Positions 16,784 to 25,787 of a stretch of DNA of 49,095 nucleotides are shown piece after piece (positions within the stretch are counted from its first letter, which is position 1; every line of letters begins with the position of its first letter). Source of the stretch: Treponema sp. UBA1233 (GTDB lineage: Bacteria > Spirochaetota > Spirochaetia > Treponematales > Treponemataceae); assembly GCA_002309305.1 (NCBI GenBank), contig DBWR01000071.1:3560-52654 (forward strand), given 5' to 3'. The notes under the pieces were generated by a model, which was not told the origin of the DNA, did not search any database, and saw only the letters and a list, made by a program, of their open reading frames with translations. A program made the position numbers and the translations under genes.

Positions 16784-17920
16784 ATGATAGAGCATTTTTT
16801 TGACATAACCCATCAGGATTCCAGTTCAAAGGCAAGGACGGGAGTTATGCATCTTCCTCATGGAGACGTTTTGACTCCCGTATTCATGCCGGTGGGAACA
16901 AAGGGGACTGTTAAGGCTGTCTCAAAAGACGACCTTGAAGAAATCGGTTTCGAAATCATTCTTGCAAACACATATCACATGTATCTCAGACCAGGACCAG
17001 ACATCGTCCAGGAGGGTGGCGGACTTCACGGTTTTACCAGATGGAACAGAAACTTCCTTACTGATTCTGGCGGATTTCAGGTTTTTTCCCTTTCTTCATT
17101 ATGTGAGATTGAATCAGGTGGCGTTACCTTTAGGAGTGACATAGACGGCTCAAAGCATTTTTTTACCCCGGAAAAGACTGTTCAGATTCAAACAGCACTC
17201 AACAGCGACATTCAGATGCAGCTTGACGTATGCACAGGTTTCGGTGTTGAACGCAAAAAGGCGGAAAAGGCCCTTGAAATTACAAGCGCATGGGCTCAGA
17301 GGGCCATACAGGAGTGGAAAAAGCAGCAGGAAGCAGGCTACAGGGGAATTCTATTCCCAATTGTTCAGGGTAATTTCTATAACGATTTGAGGGAAAAAAG
17401 CGCTGAATTTGTCTCTGAACTGGATACTCCCGGATTTGCCATAGGTGGCCTCAGTGTTGGTGAACCTCCAGAAGAATTTGAAAAAATGCTCAGTTATACG
17501 ATGCAGTTTGTAAACCACGAAAAGCCTTCTTACGTCATGGGTATAGGAACCCCCGAATATATCCTCACGGCTGTGGAAAATGGTGTTGACATGTTTGACT
17601 GCGTCCAGCCTACTCGTGTTGCCCGTCATGGCCTGTATTTTACCCATCACGGCATGCTGTCCATCAAGCAGAAGCGTTTTGAGCGTGATTTTCTCCCAGT
17701 TGACTCAGAATGCGGCTGTAAAGTATGCAAAAACTATTCCAGGGCTTATTTGCGCCATATTTTCAGGGAACAGGAGATTCTTTCGTCAATGCTGGCATCC
17801 TACCACAACCTTTATTTCCTTAATTCCCTTATTAAAGAGACCAGAAATTCAATAAATCAGGACAGATTTCCGATTTTTAAAGAAGAATTCTTGAAACAAT
17901 TTCATTCAAATGATGTTTAA
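16784..17920 (+). CDS. tgt: Queuine tRNA-ribosyltransferase
   Basis: 378 residues. Tgt exchanges guanine 34 for a queuosine precursor in tRNAs with GUN anticodons. Catalytic and binding blocks are intact: LANTYHMYLRPG, TDSGGFQVFSL with the catalytic aspartate, GGLSVGEPPEEF, YVMGIGTPEYIL and GVDMFDCVQPTRVARHG. The zinc site is CGCKVC plus a histidine in SYHNLYFLN. The ATG at 16784 is chosen because AGGGG lies 5 bases upstream; an earlier ATG at 16757 overlaps lptG. No PreQ1 riboswitch-like leader is present, as the gene is inside an operon. Confidence 0.97.
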   Translation: MIEHFFDITHQDSSSKARTGVMHLPHGDVLTPVFMPVGTKGTVKAVSKDDLEEIGFEIILANTYHMYLRPGPDIVQEGGGLHGFTRWNRNFLTDSGGFQVFSLSSLCEIESGGVTFRSDIDGSKHFFTPEKTVQIQTALNSDIQMQLDVCTGFGVERKKAEKALEITSAWAQRAIQEWKKQQEAGYRGILFPIVQGNFYNDLREKSAEFVSELDTPGFAIGGLSVGEPPEEFEKMLSYTMQFVNHEKPSYVMGIGTPEYILTAVENGVDMFDCVQPTRVARHGLYFTHHGMLSIKQKRFERDFLPVDSECGCKVCKNYSRAYLRHIFREQEILSSMLASYHNLYFLNSLIKETRNSINQDRFPIFKEEFLKQFHSNDV

Positions 17921-17984
17921 GAGATGAAAGAGGGCGACATTAAGATTTGTGCCCCACATCTTTTTTTAAGAGAGGATGAGAAAA

Positions 17985-19472
17985 ATGAAAAGATGCGTAC
18001 TTATTGCAATGGTGTTTTTTGCAGGCATGACACTTTTTGCCCAGGAAACGGAAGAGGAAAGCCCGTTTGCCGCCATATATGCCGAAAAACAATGGCCTTC
18101 TGCCAAGAGACCTCAATCTCCCAGTGCAGAAAAACTTAATGCCGCTGCCGAAAAAAACATCGAAAACGCAACGGAAGAATATGTCAACGAAACAAAAGAC
18201 GTCTTTTCATTTGGAATGACAAACCAGATAGAGACACTTATGCAGACACTCACCTCCAACGAAGACTGCCGTTTTGTAAACGAAGCATATGACCTTTTTC
18301 AGGAGACAAAAAGCCCAAGGGTTCGTGAACTGATACTTGCATATTTTGCCAAGCTTGAAGATCCGTGTCTGGAAGATTATGCGGTTGAAGTCATTAACGA
18401 ACCATTTGATTATAGAAGCGACACCATAGCCGCAAGTTTTGAATATGTTTCTGCCGTTAAGACAAAGGAAGCAATTCCGGGTATTGTTGCAGTTCTGGAA
18501 AGTGAAGACAGCGAATACTTCAATTATGCCCTTACAGCACTTGGTAAAACAGGAGGAACACAGGAAGCCCTGTACCTTTCTGACTATATTGAACGTGATG
18601 ACTTGACTCTTGCACAAAGACAGTCATTGATGCGCGTTCTTGGACAGCTTAAGGCCGTAGAAACATGGGACAAGCTTTCTGAAATAGCTCAGGACGAAGA
18701 CGAAAACATGTATGTCCGTGCCTATGCCGCAGAAGCAATCGGTGCAATGGAACTGCCTGATTCAGAAGGAATACTCATAGACCTTTATGAAGCAAGTGAA
18801 CCAATAATCCGTGAATATGTAATACGCGGACTTTCACATTATACAAGCGCAGACGCACGCAAAGTTATTAAGCAGGCACTGAAGGATGACAATTATCGTG
18901 TCCGTCTTGAAGCCATTTCTGTAGTGGAAACACAAAACATCACAGAATGTTCAAAAGACCTTGTCTACCACTGCAAGACCAAGGAAGAAACTGTGGTCAA
19001 GGAAAAGTGCTATAGGGTTCTGGCCAAATTGAACACGGCAGACGGAAATGAATATCTTGTATCTGTTCTCAAGGATAAAAAGGCCGGTGATTCAGCCAAG
19101 GCAAAGATTGCGGCCGCCCTACTTGAAAACGGAAGCGTTGGTACAAAGGAGATAGTTGAGCTTGCTTCATCTACTCTTAAAGACGACAAGAGCAAGAGCC
19201 TTCGCTACGCTTTGGGTAAGGAAATTGCCAAATACTCAAGACCTGAATTTGCAAGCCTTTGTTCAGAATATCTTGCAAGCAAGGATGTCATGACTCAGGG
19301 AACAGGTTTGGACATGTTCGCCAAAGGCCGCTACGAAAGCGCAAGAAAGGCTGTCCAGGATCTGGCTGCATTGGCTCCTGATGAAAATGACACCAACACA
19401 AAAACCAAAAAGGCCAACAATACCAATGCAATAAAGGCAAAGAAAATCCTTGCCGGTATTGGCTCAAAATAA
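17985..19472 (+). CDS. Secreted HEAT-repeat protein
   Basis: 495 residues. The N-terminus has a signal peptide (a basic start, a hydrophobic core of about 14 residues, then LFAQE). The rest, from about residue 70, is built of helical repeats with the look of HEAT or PBS-lyase-type repeats, for example YVRAYAAEAIGAMELPDSEG, REYVIRGLSHYTSADARK and YRVRLEAISVVETQN. Such repeats bind other proteins; no catalytic motif was found. A Lys/Thr/Asn-rich stretch comes close to the C-terminus. The ATG at 17985 is preferred over one at 17976 since GAGG (17972-17975) is spaced correctly only from the former. It follows tgt by 64 bases, probably in the same transcript. Function unknown; probably periplasmic. 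Confidence 0.8.
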   Translation: MKRCVLIAMVFFAGMTLFAQETEEESPFAAIYAEKQWPSAKRPQSPSAEKLNAAAEKNIENATEEYVNETKDVFSFGMTNQIETLMQTLTSNEDCRFVNEAYDLFQETKSPRVRELILAYFAKLEDPCLEDYAVEVINEPFDYRSDTIAASFEYVSAVKTKEAIPGIVAVLESEDSEYFNYALTALGKTGGTQEALYLSDYIERDDLTLAQRQSLMRVLGQLKAVETWDKLSEIAQDEDENMYVRAYAAEAIGAMELPDSEGILIDLYEASEPIIREYVIRGLSHYTSADARKVIKQALKDDNYRVRLEAISVVETQNITECSKDLVYHCKTKEETVVKEKCYRVLAKLNTADGNEYLVSVLKDKKAGDSAKAKIAAALLENGSVGTKEIVELASSTLKDDKSKSLRYALGKEIAKYSRPEFASLCSEYLASKDVMTQGTGLDMFAKGRYESARKAVQDLAALAPDENDTNTKTKKANNTNAIKAKKILAGIGSK

Positions 19473-19484
19473 ATCAGATGTAAC

Positions 19485-22109
19485 CTACTCATAAAGGGAG
19501 TTAAGCATTCTGTAAATCATGTTTATCTTTTCCTTTTGGGTAGAACCTAAAGTTGAATGACTTGCATCATCAATCAGTTTTTCCAGGGACGAAAGGCTTT
19601 CGTTTAAGGCAGTCGTAAAGCCCCTGGAAACCTTAAACCAGTAAGTTCCGTTTCCATCCGTAAAAAGACATATAAATCCCATTTCTTTGGTAGAACTCTT
19701 TGAGACAGTCACCCTCATCACGCAGGAAAGAATGTTTACGAGAGTTTCAAGATTTTTGTTTCCTTCGTCACTGTCATCAATTGTAATGTTCATCTTCCTC
19801 TGCCATTGCTTTTCATTAAGTGGTTCCAGATTAAGGCATTTTGCAACCTTGATGATGAGTTCCAGTTTTTCTCCATTCATCAGGGTATAGCCGCCCTTCA
19901 TCTGAATGCTTCCTTTCATAACTCCAATTGTCGCAAGAAGATTTTCATTTTTCTCAAGTGTAGCCGCAGCCTTAAATGATTGCCATGGAAGCTGAACGAG
20001 TTTCTTTCCCTTGACCTTGGTGTAATTGAATGTCTGCCCGCCAAATTTGATGCAGTCTTCGGTATTCTTGTTTTCTTTTTTTGATTTCTTTTGTGACTTT
20101 CCTCCAAATCGTGAATCGTCTTTCCCAATGTATCCCTTAAAGTCACTGAATGAATTACCGGAATACTCAAGGTTGCCTGTAAGGCTTTTGCCTTTTGAAC
20201 CACGCAGATGTGTAAGTTCAGATTCCAGGTTGGGATCTATTTTTGAAAGAAGGTTTTTTGTCAGGGGAGAAACAGACATTGCAAAGGTTCGGCTTGTCCT
20301 TACGATTTCACCTGCAACGATATAAAGCGGGCTTGTCCTGAACATGGATGATCCCGGATGAATTGAAATATGGTCGGCTGTAAGGCTTCTATAACTTTCC
20401 CGACCTTCCCTGATGCATACAAACTGAATCATTCCACACGCAATGCAGCAGAGGTAATTATCCATGCTTCCACCGCTGGTTATCGGTACCTGCAGCCTTT
20501 CTGAAACTATGTCTTCAAGCTGTTTCTTGATGTTGTCGATTTCGGCCATGACTTTTTCGTCAAGGTAATTGTTCTTGCAGAATCTTTCCTTGTTGTTCAT
20601 GGAGCTGTAGGTCCTGTACAGTTTGACGTAACTTACAAAATCCCCCTGTATGTCCCTGAAAGCATGATGAGCCTGTCTTGCATCCATTTCTTCACCAACA
20701 GGAAGTACAAAAGGAGACTGAGTACTTAGGAATGACGCAGCTATAAGTACCTCTTCCAGAACATCAGGATAATAGAGGAGGCTTTCTACGATGATTCGGC
20801 TTACACGTGGCTCAAGGGGAAATTCCACCATCAGTTTTCCAATTCGGCTGAGGGATCCGTCTTTCTCAAGAGCCTTTAGCATGTTGAGTGTATTTACTGC
20901 ACCAACCAAACCTTCATGTCCTGGAGGTGAGATAAAGCAGAATTTTTCAAACTCTGTGATTCCCAGTTCTGACATCCTTAGGACCACTTCGCTTAAATCA
21001 GTGCGGTAAATTTCCTCTGTTGTATAATTCTGCCTTGAATCAAAATCTTCTCGAGTATATAGCCTGTAACATGTGCCTGGTCTTGTTCTTCCGGCTCTTC
21101 CACGCCTTTGATTGCATGAAGCCTTGCTTACAGGTGTTTCAACCAGACTGGAAGTAAATGTTCTGGGGCTGTAAAAATTCAGTTTTGCAAGTCCTGTGTC
21201 AATTACTGTTGTTATTCCATTTATCGTTACCGAAGTTTCTGCTATGTTTGTGCTCAAGACAACTTTCTTTTTCCCAAACGGAGCATCCTTAAAAACTTTT
21301 TCCTGTTCTTCTTTGGGCAGCCTTCCGTAAAGTGGAATAATGTGGATTTTGTTGTGGAAGGTTGAATATGCAAGCCGTTGCATGCAGTCCTTAATGCTTT
21401 TTTCTCCGGGCAAAAACACCAGAATGTCGCCTTCATCCTTGTTGTCAAGAACTCGGTTAATGGTTGACTCAATTTTATATAAGAGTGCTTCACTAGCAGA
21501 TTCAGATGCTGTACTTGCGGGGAAGGCCGGTGGGTCATAAACCATGGTTACAGGGAAAACCTGGGTATCTATGTTAACTATTGGACATCCGTCAAAATAC
21601 GTGCTGAATGCTTCTGCGTTTATTGTTGCGGAACTGACTATGACCTTAAAGTCCTTTCTGTCAGCCAAAACTCTTTTTAACAGGCCAAGAACAAAATCTA
21701 TGTTAAGGCTGCGTTCATGAGCTTCATCAACCATTATTACGGAATACTTGCTCATCCATGGATCAAGTTTCATTTCCTGAAGGAGAATTCCATCAGTCAT
21801 GATTTTAATTTTCGTTGTTGAATCAGTCTTATCTTCAAAGCGGAATTTATAACCTACCAGTCCCGGATATTTTGTCTTCAGCTGCTTTGAAATGAATTCG
21901 CTCACACTTAAAGCCGCAATTCTTCTAGGTTGTGTTACTGCGATAATTCCATTTTGTGAATATCCTGCTTCATGAAGTATTACAGGTATTTGAGTTGTTT
22001 TACCGCTTCCTGTGGGGCTTTGTACGACAATAACCTGATTGTTTGCCAGAACCTCAAGTATTCTGTCCTTTTGTTCATAAACCGGAAGTGATTTGTAATC
22101 TAATGCCAT
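19485..22109 (-). CDS. DEAH-box RNA helicase, HrpA/HrpB-like
   Basis: 874 residues. It is a superfamily 2 helicase, seen from QSPTGSGKTTQIPVIL (motif I), VDEAHERSLNIDFVLGLL (motif II, DEAH), SSATIN (motif III), ILVFLPGEKSI, NIAETSVTINGI and QRRGRAGRTRPGTCYRLYT (motif VI). A winged helix and HA2-type helical bundle follow (about 390-560), then an OB-fold-like part. The last 250 residues do not resemble HrpA or HrpB: they include a Ser/Lys-rich linker near 690-715 and a separate domain with CVMRVTVSKSSTKEMGFICL split by other residues. Its start overlaps the end of the CapA-like gene by 10 bases, so both are co-translated. The RNA target is unknown. Confidence 0.88.
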   Translation of the reverse strand: MALDYKSLPVYEQKDRILEVLANNQVIVVQSPTGSGKTTQIPVILHEAGYSQNGIIAVTQPRRIAALSVSEFISKQLKTKYPGLVGYKFRFEDKTDSTTKIKIMTDGILLQEMKLDPWMSKYSVIMVDEAHERSLNIDFVLGLLKRVLADRKDFKVIVSSATINAEAFSTYFDGCPIVNIDTQVFPVTMVYDPPAFPASTASESASEALLYKIESTINRVLDNKDEGDILVFLPGEKSIKDCMQRLAYSTFHNKIHIIPLYGRLPKEEQEKVFKDAPFGKKKVVLSTNIAETSVTINGITTVIDTGLAKLNFYSPRTFTSSLVETPVSKASCNQRRGRAGRTRPGTCYRLYTREDFDSRQNYTTEEIYRTDLSEVVLRMSELGITEFEKFCFISPPGHEGLVGAVNTLNMLKALEKDGSLSRIGKLMVEFPLEPRVSRIIVESLLYYPDVLEEVLIAASFLSTQSPFVLPVGEEMDARQAHHAFRDIQGDFVSYVKLYRTYSSMNNKERFCKNNYLDEKVMAEIDNIKKQLEDIVSERLQVPITSGGSMDNYLCCIACGMIQFVCIREGRESYRSLTADHISIHPGSSMFRTSPLYIVAGEIVRTSRTFAMSVSPLTKNLLSKIDPNLESELTHLRGSKGKSLTGNLEYSGNSFSDFKGYIGKDDSRFGGKSQKKSKKENKNTEDCIKFGGQTFNYTKVKGKKLVQLPWQSFKAAATLEKNENLLATIGVMKGSIQMKGGYTLMNGEKLELIIKVAKCLNLEPLNEKQWQRKMNITIDDSDEGNKNLETLVNILSCVMRVTVSKSSTKEMGFICLFTDGNGTYWFKVSRGFTTALNESLSSLEKLIDDASHSTLGSTQKEKINMIYRMLNSLYE

Positions 22110-23365
22110 TTTACTGTTCCTGAGATTTTTTCCATTAATTTTTTTCTTTCCTGCAGATAATTTGACCAGACAGGACGTGATGTCTTGATTGATGAAATAA
22201 AATCATCGTTTAAAATCTTTATCTGATAGCGGTTATGGATATTGATGTAGGTTGTCAATATTATTGGGTCTATAAGTGCAATCTTAATTGAATCGTTCTC
22301 CCTTACAAATCGAACCCTAGTCATGTATCCTTCACCAGTATAGTCACGGTTGGTGCTTGGAGCTGAAAAAGAAGGATTTGTTCTTTGTGCGCTGATTGAG
22401 TTGCCCATGGAATAGAAAATAAGTTTTCTGGGCACGTTGTTTTCATCAGGAACAAGCTCCCATTTTTTTGAAACATGTGGATGATTTCCCCAGATTACAT
22501 CAACACCAGCGTCCAGGAGTTCAAGATAATAGTTTCTCTGATTGTCAGTCACCGTAAAAATATATTCTGGATCACAGCAGTGTATGCTTAAGACAAAAAT
22601 GTCATGAGGATTTTCATCATTCAACTTTTTTATTTCCTGAATGAATGCCTGTCTTTTTGTCTTTGTAGGTGGAATATAGTCTATGTAAGTTGAATATGAG
22701 TTAGTATTTAGAATTTCCGTGATGGAGACAAATAAAATCGTCCAGTCATCCTGTTTTATTATCCTGTAAGTTAGTGAATCTTCAGGCTTGCTTTTTAGGC
22801 CGCATGCATAAACCGGACGTTGGGTTTCTTTTGTTTCAGCTTCTTTTTTTGCAAACCATTCCCTTGTTGAATTAATTCCATCAAGAAACTGGTCGTTGGT
22901 GTGGTTGTTTGTCAGGCTGAATACGTTGAAACCAGCGTCAATTGCGGCCTCTACATATTCATGATGAACGTTGAAATTCGGATATGTTGAATATGGCTTT
23001 GAATCGCATACGGGAGTTTCAAGATTGGCAAAGACCAGAGGACATTCGTGAAGCTTGTCCTTTATGTCTTCATATATTTCGTCAAAATGACCGCGGTCCC
23101 AGTTTGGTTTATGTGCCATCAAATCACCGGCAAAGGTTACCAATAAAGAATCCTGTCCCTTAAAAGCAGTTTCTGATGTTAAAACAGGTGTACCGTCCTG
23201 AAAAGTATCCGTTTGATTTTTTACAAGTTCTTTAGATGGAGCTGCAGGATAAAACAGTGAAAGTGAGTCTACATTCCTGCTGTTGGATGCACATGAATTG
23301 AATAAAAGTGTTGCTATGATAAAAAATACAGGTTTATATGATTTTATGTTGATTGTCCTGCGCAA
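22100..23365 (-). CDS. CapA-family (poly-gamma-glutamate capsule-type) metallophosphatase-like lipoprotein
   Basis: 421 residues. A signal peptide with the lipobox LLFNSC at about residues 20-26 marks it as a lipoprotein. The mature part has the PGA_cap/CapA fold signature: VTFAGDLMAHK, VFANLETPVCD, FNVFSLTNNHTNDQFLDGI, then IHCCDPEY and DVIWGNHPHVS, which carry the metal-binding Asp, Asn and His residues of a calcineurin-like phosphoesterase. No capB, capC or other polyglutamate genes are near, so capsule synthesis is not implied. The start is TTG at 23365, supported by GAGGAAG 7 bases upstream. A terminator of pta separates it from that gene; it overlaps the helicase gene downstream. Confidence 0.85.
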   Translation of the reverse strand: MRRTINIKSYKPVFFIIATLLFNSCASNSRNVDSLSLFYPAAPSKELVKNQTDTFQDGTPVLTSETAFKGQDSLLVTFAGDLMAHKPNWDRGHFDEIYEDIKDKLHECPLVFANLETPVCDSKPYSTYPNFNVHHEYVEAAIDAGFNVFSLTNNHTNDQFLDGINSTREWFAKKEAETKETQRPVYACGLKSKPEDSLTYRIIKQDDWTILFVSITEILNTNSYSTYIDYIPPTKTKRQAFIQEIKKLNDENPHDIFVLSIHCCDPEYIFTVTDNQRNYYLELLDAGVDVIWGNHPHVSKKWELVPDENNVPRKLIFYSMGNSISAQRTNPSFSAPSTNRDYTGEGYMTRVRFVRENDSIKIALIDPIILTTYINIHNRYQIKILNDDFISSIKTSRPVWSNYLQERKKLMEKISGTVKWH

Positions 23366-23380
23366 ATAATCACTTCCTCA

Positions 23381-23423
23381 AAAAATAAATTAACTGCGGC
23401 TACAACAATATGCAACCGCAGTT
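23381..23423 (-). terminator. Rho-independent terminator of pta
   Basis: On the minus strand AACTGCGG (23423-23416) pairs with CCGCAGTT (23399-23392) around a 16-base loop, followed by AATTTATTTTTT. The 8-bp perfect stem and T-rich tail end the pta transcript just before the ribosome site of the next gene. Confidence 0.7.
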
Positions 23424-23433
23424 TAATGGCGCT

Positions 23434-24468
23434 TTATTTTTTTGCACCGGCCTGAACCAATGTGATGGCACATGTGACTACAATTTCGTCACTGGTACAT
23501 CCACGGCTAAGGTCGCTAATTGGTTTAGCAAATCCCTGAAGGATTGGACCATAGGCATCTGCTCCTGCAAACCTCTGCACGAGCTTGTATCCGATGTTTC
23601 CAGCCTCAAGACTTGGGAAAACCAAAGTATTAACCTTTCCTGTAATTGGAGACCCTGGTGCCTTGCGTTCTGTAACTTCCGGAATGAGGGATGCATCTGC
23701 CTGAAGTTCTCCATCAAGAAGAAGATCAGGTGCCTTTTTGTGGGCAAGTTCAACTGCCTCCTGAACCTTCAGTACGTCAGGGAGTTTGCCTCCGCTGCCT
23801 TTTGAAGAAAATGAAAGCATTGAAACTACTGGTTCCGCATCCAAGAGTTCCCTGCATGATTTTGCAGAATCTACCGCAATGTCAGCAAGTTGCTCTGATG
23901 TTGGAGTAGGGTTTACGGCACAGTCTGCGAAAATAAGGTAACCGTCTTTTCCCCATTTGCTGTCGTGTGTATCCATGACAAAACAAGATGAAGCCGTGCT
24001 GGTTCCCGGTGCTGTCTTAATAATCTTTAATCCTGCACGAAGAAGGTCGGCTGTTGCAGAAAGAGCTCCTGATACCATGGCGTCTGCTTTTCCTGTCCTG
24101 ACCATCATGGCGCCAAAGCTGAGGGGATCCTTAAGGATATATTCACGGGCAGATTCTGGAGTTACCTCAGGCTGTCCAGTCTTTTTATTGATTTTGTCCT
24201 TTCTCAGTTCATAATATTCTTTTCCAAAATCATCAAGCCATTCGGATTCTTCTGGGTTTATTGTGGTGATGCCGTCGAGAGTTACGCCCTTTGCCTTTGC
24301 AACCGCCTCAATTTCATCTTTCTTTCCCAAAAGTGTCACAGAACCGGCCAGTTTTTCGGCTACAATCTTTGCAGCAGCGACTACAGTCCTTTCTTCAGTT
24401 CCTTCCGGGAGTACCAGTGAGTTTTGATACTCTTTGGCTTTTCTTTTCATTTCTTCTACAAAATTCAT
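23434..24468 (-). CDS. pta: Phosphate acetyltransferase
   Basis: 344 residues from this start. Pta interconverts acetyl-CoA and acetyl phosphate and, with acetate kinase, yields ATP during fermentation. Family blocks include LVLPEGTEERTV at the N-terminus, DPLSFGAMMVRTGKADAMVSG, TASSCFVMD, ADCAVNPTPTSEQLADIA, MLSFSSKGSG and VNTLVFPSLEAGNIGYKLVQR. It is the short Pta type without the N-terminal regulatory domain. Two adjacent ATGs occur; the second (24468) is taken because AGAGG is 6 bases upstream of it. An upstream TTG at 24486 has no ribosome site. Acetate kinase is not adjacent. A terminator follows the gene. Confidence 0.96.
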   Translation of the reverse strand: MNFVEEMKRKAKEYQNSLVLPEGTEERTVVAAAKIVAEKLAGSVTLLGKKDEIEAVAKAKGVTLDGITTINPEESEWLDDFGKEYYELRKDKINKKTGQPEVTPESAREYILKDPLSFGAMMVRTGKADAMVSGALSATADLLRAGLKIIKTAPGTSTASSCFVMDTHDSKWGKDGYLIFADCAVNPTPTSEQLADIAVDSAKSCRELLDAEPVVSMLSFSSKGSGGKLPDVLKVQEAVELAHKKAPDLLLDGELQADASLIPEVTERKAPGSPITGKVNTLVFPSLEAGNIGYKLVQRFAGADAYGPILQGFAKPISDLSRGCTSDEIVVTCAITLVQAGAKK

Positions 24469-24578
24469 CATAAACCTCTTTGACAAGAAAATTTCTTAAT
24501 CATTTACAATTATATCCCTATTGGCATTTTTTTACAAGGCTAGAATTAAATCCTGATTTCCAGTATATTTATCATGCA

Positions 24579-25355
24579 ATGCATTTGATTTTCATCAGAC
24601 ACGGTGATCCCGACTACAAAAACGACAGCCTGACCGAAAAAGGCTTTAGGGAAGCGGAACTCTTGAGCGACAGGGTTTCAGAATGGCCCATAGACAATGT
24701 TTACCTTTCTCCATATGGACGGGCACAAAAAACGGCTGCATCTTTTTTGCAGAAGAAAAAACTAGATGCAGTTACATTGCCGTGGTTAAAGGAATTTGAC
24801 ACAAAGATACAGGATCCTCGCACAAAAAAACTCAGGGGCTGCTGGGATTGGCTCCCCGAAGATTTTTACAGAGAGGGCAAATACTTTGACAGGAAAAAAT
24901 GGTTCAAGACAAAACCGATGAAAAAAGGCGGCATAAAAAAGCGCTGGCTTGAAGTCTGCAACGGTATGGATGAAATACTTGAGTCCTACGGATTTGAAAG
25001 AAGGGACTTGTGGACTCCGATTTACTCATGTAAACCGCACTTGAGCATGGAAGAAGCGGCCACCGACACTCATCTTGTGGCAAATCAAAAGGACTTGGAT
25101 TCCCGAAATCTTGTATTTGTATGCCATCTTGGAGTTATGTTCTGCATAATCGCCCATCTTACAGGCATTTCACCTGTTCAACTTTGGCAGGGATTCTTTG
25201 TCGCCCCAACATCTGTTACTGTACTGAGCATGGAAGAAAGGGAATGCGGTAAGGCCGTTTTTAGGGTACAGTCTCTTGGGGATGCCAGTCATCTTGCAAA
25301 AAATGGGGAAAAACCGTCTGATTCGGGCTTTTTTGGGCATACTATAAGCCTTTAA
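24579..25355 (+). CDS. Histidine phosphatase family protein (phosphoglycerate mutase-like)
   Basis: 258 residues. The N-terminus MHLIFIRHGDPDY carries the RHG catalytic histidine, followed by LSPYGRAQKTA with the phosphate-binding arginine and a second catalytic histidine in LVFVCHLGVM. It could be a small-molecule phosphatase; the substrate cannot be read. The start codon at 24579 begins directly at the family's first strand. It has no ribosome site; a TATATT at 24564-24569 would place the mRNA start within about 3 bases of the ATG, though no good -35 box is seen. It stands alone, opposite to pta. Confidence 0.85.
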   Translation: MHLIFIRHGDPDYKNDSLTEKGFREAELLSDRVSEWPIDNVYLSPYGRAQKTAASFLQKKKLDAVTLPWLKEFDTKIQDPRTKKLRGCWDWLPEDFYREGKYFDRKKWFKTKPMKKGGIKKRWLEVCNGMDEILESYGFERRDLWTPIYSCKPHLSMEEAATDTHLVANQKDLDSRNLVFVCHLGVMFCIIAHLTGISPVQLWQGFFVAPTSVTVLSMEERECGKAVFRVQSLGDASHLAKNGEKPSDSGFFGHTISL

Positions 25356-25370
25356 GCATCTGGTACCGTT

Positions 25371-25405
25371 TTGGACTTGACCTTAATACAAAATATAATT
25401 AGAAT
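25371..25405 (+). promoter_or_regulatory. Double overlapping promoter of the bactofilin-TPR-mtaB operon
   Basis: Two promoters are interleaved. TTGGAC (25371-25376) is 17 bases from TATAAT (25394-25399), and TTGACC (25377-25382) is 17 bases from TAGAAT (25400-25405). Predicted start points are about 25406 and 25412, the second being the A of the bactofilin ATG. Confidence 0.65.
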
Positions 25406-25411
25406 AAAGAT

Positions 25412-25786
25412 ATGTATGATTTAAAGGATTCGATGCCGTTTGAAACAGAAGAAGATGACTTTGACACTATAATGGCGAGTGACATTTCTTTTTCAGGAAA
25501 TATTCGTTTTGCAAAACCCTTTATGATCAAGGGTAAAATGAGTGGCAATATCGAGGCAACAAGTGACCTGCTGGTAGATTTGGACGCGGATGTAAATGCC
25601 GATATCATTGCCGACCGTATTCTTGTACGCGGTAAAGTTCGTGGGAACATCAAGGGATACAGACTGGTATATGTCGCTTCATCAGGAACCGTAATCGGTG
25701 ACATTATTTCTTCTCAAGTTGTCTTGGAACCAGGCTCAACATTTACCGGAAAATGTTCAATGACAAATGCCGCAGAAGGATTATAA
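25412..25786 (+). CDS. Bactofilin (polymer-forming cytoskeletal protein), first copy
   Basis: 124 residues. Bactofilins form nucleotide-free filaments of stacked beta-helices on the inner membrane and organise envelope growth and cell shape. The core (about 24-115) is a run of short beta-turns: DISFSGNIRFAKPFMIKGK, GNIEATSDLLVD, ADRILVRGKVRGNI and GTVIGDIISSQVVLEPGS. An acidic N-terminal tail precedes it. The ATG at 25412 would begin a leaderless mRNA; an alternative ATG at 25433 has AAAGGA 4 bases upstream and would give 117 residues. It is followed after one base by a TPR protein. A second bactofilin gene lies at 41103. Confidence 0.88.
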   Translation: MYDLKDSMPFETEEDDFDTIMASDISFSGNIRFAKPFMIKGKMSGNIEATSDLLVDLDADVNADIIADRILVRGKVRGNIKGYRLVYVASSGTVIGDIISSQVVLEPGSTFTGKCSMTNAAEGL

Positions 25787-25787
25787 A

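Noticed and set aside
17924..18139. 71-codon frame between tgt and the HEAT-repeat gene
   Set aside because: It lies mostly inside the HEAT-repeat gene in another frame and its Cys/His content has no orderly spacing.
22100..23365. Capsule (poly-gamma-glutamate) synthesis locus
   Set aside because: Only a CapA-like lipoprotein is present; capB and capC genes are absent from the neighbourhood.
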